DNA from: Peribacillus deserti
GTDB lineage: Bacteria; Bacillota; Bacilli; Bacillales; DSM-1321
Assembly (NCBI RefSeq): GCF_002863585.1
Contig: NZ_PGUY01000014.1
Location: forward strand, 62,001-126,000
Reading direction: 5' to 3'
DNA: 64,000 nucleotides
This document shows positions 59,253 through 64,000 of the stretch, piece after piece. Made by a program: the position numbers and the translations under genes. Position 1 is the first letter of the stretch; each line of letters opens with the position of its first letter. The notes beneath the pieces were generated by a model. The model was not told where the DNA came from and searched no databases. It was given only the letters and a program-made list of their open reading frames with translations.

Positions 59253-59966
59253 ATGAATGTCGATAGATTATCAAAGCGCCTGGAAGCCGTAGCAAGCTAT
59301 ATTCCGAAAGGCAGCATCCTTGCTGATATTGGATCAGATCATGCCTATCTGCCATGTTATGCCTTAAATAAAGAGATTATTAAGAAGGGTATAGCCGGTG
59401 AAGTAAGCGAAGGACCGCTAAAATCAGCACAGAACCAGGTCCGGGCATCTGGGCTGACCGAAAGGATCGATGTCAGAAAAGGTGATGGTCTTGAGGTTAT
59501 TTCACCTGATGAAGTAGATTGCATAACCATTGCAGGAATGGGCGGGACACTAATCTCAACCATCTTGGAACAAGGCAGGAATAAGCTTAAGGGAGTCAAA
59601 CGATTGATCCTCCAGCCCAATATTGGAGCTAGGAATGTACGAATCTGGCTATTGGAAAATGGCTGGGAGCTGATACAAGAAGAGATATTGGAAGAGGATC
59701 AGAAAATCTACGAAATCCTCGTGGCTGAACCTGGAAATCCAAACACTCCATATGACCGTGGGAATAGAGACGCATCCCTCTTAATGGGTCCCTTCTTAAT
59801 TCAAGAGAAGAATCCTATTTTTGAAAAAAAGTGGGCTTTGGAAAAGGCTCATATGCAGCGAATACTTATACAGATAGAAAAGTCAGGGCAGGGCAGCGAA
59901 CTTGCCGCTAAAAAAGTAGAACTTCGGGACAATATTAACATTGTGGAGGAGATTCTAAAATCATGA
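59253..59966 (+). CDS. trmK: tRNA (adenine22-N1)-methyltransferase TrmK
   Basis: TrmK methylates A22 of tRNA. The 237-residue class I methyltransferase has ADIGSDHAYLP, GEVSEGPLKSA and ITIAGMGGTLI. AAAGGTGAG precedes the ATG. It overlaps yqfO by ATGA. B. subtilis calls it yqfN. Confidence 0.94.
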   Translation: MNVDRLSKRLEAVASYIPKGSILADIGSDHAYLPCYALNKEIIKKGIAGEVSEGPLKSAQNQVRASGLTERIDVRKGDGLEVISPDEVDCITIAGMGGTLISTILEQGRNKLKGVKRLILQPNIGARNVRIWLLENGWELIQEEILEEDQKIYEILVAEPGNPNTPYDRGNRDASLLMGPFLIQEKNPIFEKKWALEKAHMQRILIQIEKSGQGSELAAKKVELRDNINIVEEILKS

Positions 59967-61081
59967 AGCAGGCTAATGGACATGAGATCATTCATTTATT
60001 GGAAGAGTTTTCACCAAAAGCATATGCCGAAGAAGGAGATCCTATCGGACTGCAGCTTGGAAAACTGAATAAACCTGTCAGCAAGGTAATAATAGCGCTC
60101 GATGTTACCGAAGAAGTGGTTCAAGAAGCAATAGATGCTGGTTCTGAGTTAATCATTGCCCATCACCCGCCGATTTTTAGACCGCTCAAACATTTAAGAA
60201 CAGATCTTCCTCAGGGAGCATTGTACGAGAAGATCATCAAACACGATATAGCGGTTTATGCCGCGCATACCAATCTTGATGTCGCTAAAGGCGGAGTAAA
60301 TGATCTCCTGGCAAATGCACTGAAGCTTCAGGACATAAAAGTAATGTCCCCCACTTATGAGAAAAAGCTTAAAAAGCTGGCTGTATATTGCCCTGTACCT
60401 CACGAAAAGGCGTTGCTTGACGCTCTCGGGCAGGCAGGCGCAGGTCATATAGGAAATTACAGCCATTGTTCATTTAGTTCTACGGGAACTGGAAGGTTCC
60501 TTCCAGAAGCAGGAACGAGTCCCTATATAGGAACTCAAGGGAAGCTTGAAGCTGTTGAAGAAGTGAGGATTGAGACTGTTTATCCTGCAGATATTGAGAA
60601 AAAAGTTCTTCAGGCCATGTTCCGCAGCCATCCATACGAAGAGGTAGCCTTTGATATTTACCCGCTGGAAAATCAGGGAGAAATCCTTGGCCTTGGAAGG
60701 GTCGGAAAGCTTGAGTCTGAAATGAGCTTTACGGAATTTGCGGATTATGTAAAAAAAGCGCTCGATGTGGAACATGTAAGAATTGTAGGTAAACCGGATG
60801 CGGTTATAAAAAAGGTGGCAGTATTAGGCGGGGATGGCAATAAGTTTATTAAGGCCGCTAAGTACAGTGGGGCAGATTGCTTCGTCACGGGAGATATTTA
60901 TTATCATACAGCACATGATGCCTTGATGATGGGACTGAACATGCTCGATCCTGGACATAACATTGAGAAAGTCATGAAAAAAGGTGTAGCCGATGTGTTA
61001 TCCCGGTTAGTCGAAGAAAAAGGATATAAAACCGAATTCATCGCTTCCGCGATTCACACCGATCCTTTTACGTTTTTATAG
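59963..61081 (+). CDS. yqfO: Nif3-like dinuclear metal center protein YqfO
   Basis: The 372-residue protein belongs to the NIF3/YbgI family. Metal ligands are visible in LIIAHHPPIF, AAHTNLD and YHTAHDA. A PII-like insert (about residues 130-225) splits the NIF3 domain, as in Bacillus YqfO. Function is not settled. It is coupled to trmK. Confidence 0.92.
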   Translation: MKQANGHEIIHLLEEFSPKAYAEEGDPIGLQLGKLNKPVSKVIIALDVTEEVVQEAIDAGSELIIAHHPPIFRPLKHLRTDLPQGALYEKIIKHDIAVYAAHTNLDVAKGGVNDLLANALKLQDIKVMSPTYEKKLKKLAVYCPVPHEKALLDALGQAGAGHIGNYSHCSFSSTGTGRFLPEAGTSPYIGTQGKLEAVEEVRIETVYPADIEKKVLQAMFRSHPYEEVAFDIYPLENQGEILGLGRVGKLESEMSFTEFADYVKKALDVEHVRIVGKPDAVIKKVAVLGGDGNKFIKAAKYSGADCFVTGDIYYHTAHDALMMGLNMLDPGHNIEKVMKKGVADVLSRLVEEKGYKTEFIASAIHTDPFTFL

Positions 61082-61085
61082 AAGA

Positions 61086-61126
61086 AAGAAAAAGCAGCAA
61101 GGCTATGCCTTTGCTGCTTTCTTTAC
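61086..61126. terminator. Bidirectional terminator between yqfO and ispH
   Basis: AAAGCAGCAAGG pairs with CCTTTGCTGCTTT, with A- and T-rich flanks on both sides. The genes converge. Confidence 0.8.
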
Positions 61127-62053
61127 TTTCGGAAGAATTTTACTTAGTGGAACTTTGCGCTCCCTTATCCATGTAGATTGGTCTTCCGCATCAAACTGTT
61201 CCAGAAATGCAATTACTTCCTTTGTTATAGGAGTGGGAGTCGAGGCTCCGGATGTCACGCCTGCTGTTTCTGCGTCCAGGAGCCATTCTACCTGGATATC
61301 TGTCACATCTGCCACTCTGTATGCTTTAGTGCCAGCGATTTCTTCTGAAACCTGTGCAAGCCTATTTGAATTATTGCTCTTTGGGTCGCCGACTACAATC
61401 AGCACATCTGCCTTACTTGCCTGTTCAGCTACAGCCTCCTGACGCACCTGGGTGGCCATGCAGATTTCGCGGTGAATTTCACAATGTGGATACTTCTTCT
61501 GGACTGCCTCCATTATTTCGGAAACATCCCATTGGCTCATCGTCGTTTGATTCGTAACGATAAGCTTTTCAGAATCAAGATGTAAGGTCTCCACTTCTTC
61601 AGGTCTTTCTATAAGATGGACAATTTCAGGAGCTACTCCAACAGCACCTTCTGGCTCTGGGTGGCCCTTTTTCCCGATATAGATAACCTGATAGCCCTGG
61701 GCTTTTTTCTCTCGGATTAAATCATGAGTGGCTGTTACATCAGGGCATGTAGCGTCAAGAGTAACGAGACCGCGCTTTGCAGCTATCTCCCGTACTTCAG
61801 GTGAAACGCCGTGGGCGGTAAAGATAACAGTCCCTTTATCGACTTTTTCAAGTATTTCTTTTCTATTGCTGCCATCCAGCGTGATAATGCCTTCTTCTTC
61901 AAAAGCATCTGTAACATGTTTGTTGTGAACAATCATTCCAAGAATATATATAGGGCGCGGCAGTGTCTTGTCCAGCGCTGCGTTGCGCGCAATAACCATA
62001 GCATCGACCACACCGTAACAATAGCCGCGGGGTGATATCTTTAACACATTCAT
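61103..62053 (-). CDS. ispH: 4-hydroxy-3-methylbut-2-enyl diphosphate reductase
   Basis: IspH performs the last step of the MEP isoprenoid pathway. The 316-residue protein has the iron-sulfur cysteines in GYCYG (C12), DATCPDV and EICMATQ, plus the catalytic glutamate region TNQTT. AAGGAGGA precedes the ATG on the minus strand. It has its own promoter with an inverted repeat downstream of it. Confidence 0.96.
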   Translation of the reverse strand: MNVLKISPRGYCYGVVDAMVIARNAALDKTLPRPIYILGMIVHNKHVTDAFEEEGIITLDGSNRKEILEKVDKGTVIFTAHGVSPEVREIAAKRGLVTLDATCPDVTATHDLIREKKAQGYQVIYIGKKGHPEPEGAVGVAPEIVHLIERPEEVETLHLDSEKLIVTNQTTMSQWDVSEIMEAVQKKYPHCEIHREICMATQVRQEAVAEQASKADVLIVVGDPKSNNSNRLAQVSEEIAGTKAYRVADVTDIQVEWLLDAETAGVTSGASTPTPITKEVIAFLEQFDAEDQSTWIRERKVPLSKILPKVKKAAKA

Positions 62054-62081
62054 TTACTAACGTCCTCCTTACAAGCGGGCA

Positions 62082-62099
62082 TTAGGACAGATATCCTAA
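62082..62099. promoter_or_regulatory. Inverted repeat in the ispH leader
   Basis: TTAGGA-N6-TCCTAA is a perfect palindrome about 12 bases downstream of the ispH -10 element. It could be an operator or a small RNA hairpin. Confidence 0.5.
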
Positions 62100-62110
62100 T
62101 CTACCCTTCT

Positions 62111-62139
62111 ATTATATATGAGCGCCAGTGGAAATACAA
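62111..62139 (-). promoter_or_regulatory. SigA promoter of ispH
   Basis: On the minus strand TTGTAT, a 17-base spacer and a perfect TATAAT. Confidence 0.7.
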
Positions 62140-62187
62140 AGCAAGGTTATATGTACGAAAAGCAGGCGGGATTCAAGGATGACAAAG

Positions 62188-62220
62188 CAAAAGAATGCAG
62201 GGAAAGCTGCATTCTTTTTA
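62188..62220 (-). terminator. Terminator of yqfQ
   Basis: AAAAGAATGCAG and CTGCATTCTTTT form a 12-bp stem, T-rich on the minus strand, overlapping the yqfQ stop. Confidence 0.8.
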
Positions 62221-62832
62221 GAAAAAAATCTTAGGCCTGGATATCCCGGTTTCAGGTTTAATATCCTTTCCTGTCCCGATCTCCCGGTCTCCTTTATGAT
62301 CCTGAACAGGCCCATCTTCATGTGCACTCTCTTCCAGCTCCGTGTTCTCTTTTTTAGACTCTTTCTCTGAAGCTGTTTCAGAAGACTTAAGTCCTCTATA
62401 AAGCTTCCACATCGCCGGCAGATTTTTAACCAGAGGACCATATTGCTCTACAAGAGGACCTACCTGCTGGACGGTATTCAGGACTTTCTGAGTATTGTTC
62501 AGAATGCCGGCAAGACCACCTCCCTGTGTTAAGCTCTGGATAATTCCACCGCTCGAAGCTTCAGCGGCTCGGTTTGGGAGGGAAAAGGGAGAAGCGGATC
62601 TCGGGGCAGGGCCCTTGCTTCCGCCGAACAATTTAGAAATCAGACCTCCACCTCTGTTTTTTGGCCTTCTGTTGTTGCGGACAGGGGCCTGGAGGTTTGG
62701 AAAGTTCCCGCCCTGAAATCGCTGGCCAGGCATTGGAGGATAGTGATCTCGGGCTCCCGGTACACCCATTCTATATGGGTTAGGTCCAAAGGGGCCAGGG
62801 CCGAATGGTGACTGCGGCTGTCTTGGAGGCAT
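62218..62832 (-). CDS. yqfQ: VrrA/YqfQ family protein
   Basis: The 204-residue protein has a low-complexity N-terminus (MPPRQPQSPFGPGPFGPNPY), a basic linker (NNRRPKNRGGG), a conserved core around LNTVQQVGPLVEQYGPLVKN and WKLYRGLKSSE, and an acidic tail. It matches the family whose B. anthracis member vrrA has a variable repeat. The ATG at 62832 follows AAAGGAGTGA by seven bases. Function is unknown. Confidence 0.88.
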   Translation of the reverse strand: MPPRQPQSPFGPGPFGPNPYRMGVPGARDHYPPMPGQRFQGGNFPNLQAPVRNNRRPKNRGGGLISKLFGGSKGPAPRSASPFSLPNRAAEASSGGIIQSLTQGGGLAGILNNTQKVLNTVQQVGPLVEQYGPLVKNLPAMWKLYRGLKSSETASEKESKKENTELEESAHEDGPVQDHKGDREIGTGKDIKPETGISRPKIFF

Positions 62833-62987
62833 GTATTCACTCCTTTCTGTACAAGTAAAACATAATTTTACTTGAACTCTTAATAAATTATGCAAGTAAG
62901 TTAAAAAGGTTTGAGGAATAATGTAACTAGGATCATTCATTCGGTACCCAGAGGAAAAGGCACCGGAATTCTAATTTCCCCTTGGGG

Positions 62988-63017
62988 TTGCGTTTTTCTT
63001 ATAAAATATATTATGAT
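62988..63017 (+). promoter_or_regulatory. Possible cshB promoter
   Basis: TTGCGT, an 18-base spacer and TATGAT, 60 bases before cshB. Confidence 0.5.
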
Positions 63018-63076
63018 AACAGGATGTAAACTGCGTGAAAAATATTGGATATGATGAAAAATTAAGGAGACAACCT

Positions 63077-64000
63077 ATGAATAAAAATAATTTTGAAAGA
63101 TTCGGCTTTCAAAACTACATTATAAATGCTATCAACGATTTAGGCTTTGACAAGCCGACTGAAATCCAGGAACGTGTCATTCCAGCCATTAATAATGGCT
63201 GGAGCATGATAGGACAATCACAGACGGGGACAGGAAAAACACATGCTTATCTGCTGCCGATGATGAATAAGCTTGATCCAGAAAGAGAAGAAGTCCAAGC
63301 TATTATTGCTGCACCAACAAGAGAACTCGCCAATCAACTCTATCTGGAGGCCATGAAGATAGCGGAACATTTTCCGGAAGAGCATCCAGTCACAGTTAAA
63401 CTGTTTATGGGCGGAACGGATAAGCAAAGAACGATTGAAAAGCTGAAAAAGCAGCCTCATATTGTTATTGGAACGCCGGGGAGAATTAAAGACCTCGTAA
63501 ATGAGAATGCCCTTAATGTATTCTCGGCTGATACACTCGTGGTGGATGAGGCCGATTTAATGCTTGATATGGGCTTTATTGAGGATGTCGATCAGTTTGC
63601 CGGTAAGATGGCAGAGAAAACAAAAATGCTTGTATTTTCAGCTACAATACCTGAAAAACTGAAACCATTCTTAAAGAAGTATATGGAAAATCCTAAATAT
63701 GTACAGGTTTCGCCCGAGCATGCTACTGCGAAGAAAATTGAACATATTTTGGTTCCTTTGAGGCACCGGAATAAATATCAATTATTACATGACATGCTGA
63801 TTGCTTATAATCCGTATCTTGCAATCATATTTACGAATACAAAAAAGAAGGCTGAAGAAGTTGCCTATGCCTTAAGTGAAAAAGGTTTAAAAGTAGGCCG
63901 TCTGCATGGGGATTTATCTCCGCGTGAACGGAAAAAAATGATGAAGCAGATCAACGACCTGGAATTCCAATATATTGTGGCTACAGATCTGGCCGCAAGA
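63077..64000 (+). CDS. cshB: DEAD-box RNA helicase CshB (partial)
   Basis: The gene runs off the window; 308 codons are present without a stop. Motifs occur in order: Q motif with PTEIQE, motif I SQTGTGKT, Ia PTRELANQ, motif II VVDEADL, motif III SAT, and the start of the C-terminal RecA domain (FTNTKKKAEE). CshB acts in RNA unwinding in the cold and in RNA turnover. AAGGAGA precedes the ATG. It follows yqfQ, as in B. subtilis. Confidence 0.95.
   Translation, partial: MNKNNFERFGFQNYIINAINDLGFDKPTEIQERVIPAINNGWSMIGQSQTGTGKTHAYLLPMMNKLDPEREEVQAIIAAPTRELANQLYLEAMKIAEHFPEEHPVTVKLFMGGTDKQRTIEKLKKQPHIVIGTPGRIKDLVNENALNVFSADTLVVDEADLMLDMGFIEDVDQFAGKMAEKTKMLVFSATIPEKLKPFLKKYMENPKYVQVSPEHATAKKIEHILVPLRHRNKYQLLHDMLIAYNPYLAIIFTNTKKKAEEVAYALSEKGLKVGRLHGDLSPRERKKMMKQINDLEFQYIVATDLAAR

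Noticed and set aside
62950-62965. Another family B copy (AAAAGGCACCGGA) before cshB
   Set aside because: Only about nine bases agree and no hairpin follows, so chance similarity cannot be excluded.

Overview
The window is a stretch of chromosome from a low-GC Gram-positive endospore former, almost certainly a member of the Bacillaceae. The gene order matches the yqeG-to-cshB segment of Bacillus subtilis nearly gene for gene, with sporulation genes (sda, gpr, spoIIP, yqxA, yqfC, yqfD), the comE competence locus, a CIRCE-controlled hrcA-grpE-dnaK-dnaJ cluster, a glycyl T-box and the dnaG-sigA pair. Genus cannot be fixed from the sequence alone. No tRNA, rRNA, prophage or CRISPR array was seen.

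Layout. 0-5 kb: a DUF302 gene, an M3 oligopeptidase, and divergent pssA and psd for phosphatidylethanolamine synthesis. 5-11 kb: sda (minus strand) with DnaA boxes, then the compact run yqeG-yqeH-aroE-yhbY-nadD-yqeK-rsfS-yqeM. 11-21 kb: comER (minus), comEA-comEB-comEC, yqzM (minus), holA, a wrecked IS3-type element, rpsT (minus), gpr, spoIIP, yqxA. 21-23 kb: an array of structured repeats, then lepA and hemW. 26-35 kb: hrcA (frameshifted), grpE, dnaK, a 52-bp tandem palindrome array, dnaJ, prmA, rsmE, mtaB, deoC. 36-48 kb: yqeW (minus), rpsU, yqeY, yqeZ-floA-yqfB position, yqfC-yqfD-phoH-pgpH-ybeY-dgkA-cdd-era-yqzL-recO. 48-64 kb: T-box-glyQ-glyS, ccpN-yqfL, yqxD, dnaG-sigA, a small membrane protein, cccA, trmK-yqfO, ispH and yqfQ (minus), and the start of cshB.

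The genes are mostly housekeeping: ribosome assembly and translation (yqeH, yhbY, rsfS, rpsT, rpsU, lepA, prmA, rsmE, mtaB, era, ybeY, glyQS), replication and repair (holA, dnaG, recO), protein folding, envelope lipids (pssA, psd, dgkA), c-di-AMP turnover (pgpH), and gluconeogenic control (ccpN, yqfL). Many neighbours overlap by 1-11 bases, which implies long operons.

The unusual material lies between genes. Two 224- to 427-bp elements have ISL3-like terminal inverted repeats and perfect 8-bp target duplications (TAACTGAT and TAAGAAAA), so they are MITEs. One carries a second repeat family nested inside it. That second family recurs as a five-hairpin array with an exact 387-bp tandem duplication in front of lepA, and once near dnaJ. 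Its copies change sequence in paired positions, which supports a selected secondary structure. A nine-unit 52-bp palindromic array separates dnaK from dnaJ. hrcA carries a seven-A tract that breaks the reading frame inside its DNA-binding domain. A compact multi-hairpin element of unknown identity follows yqeM.
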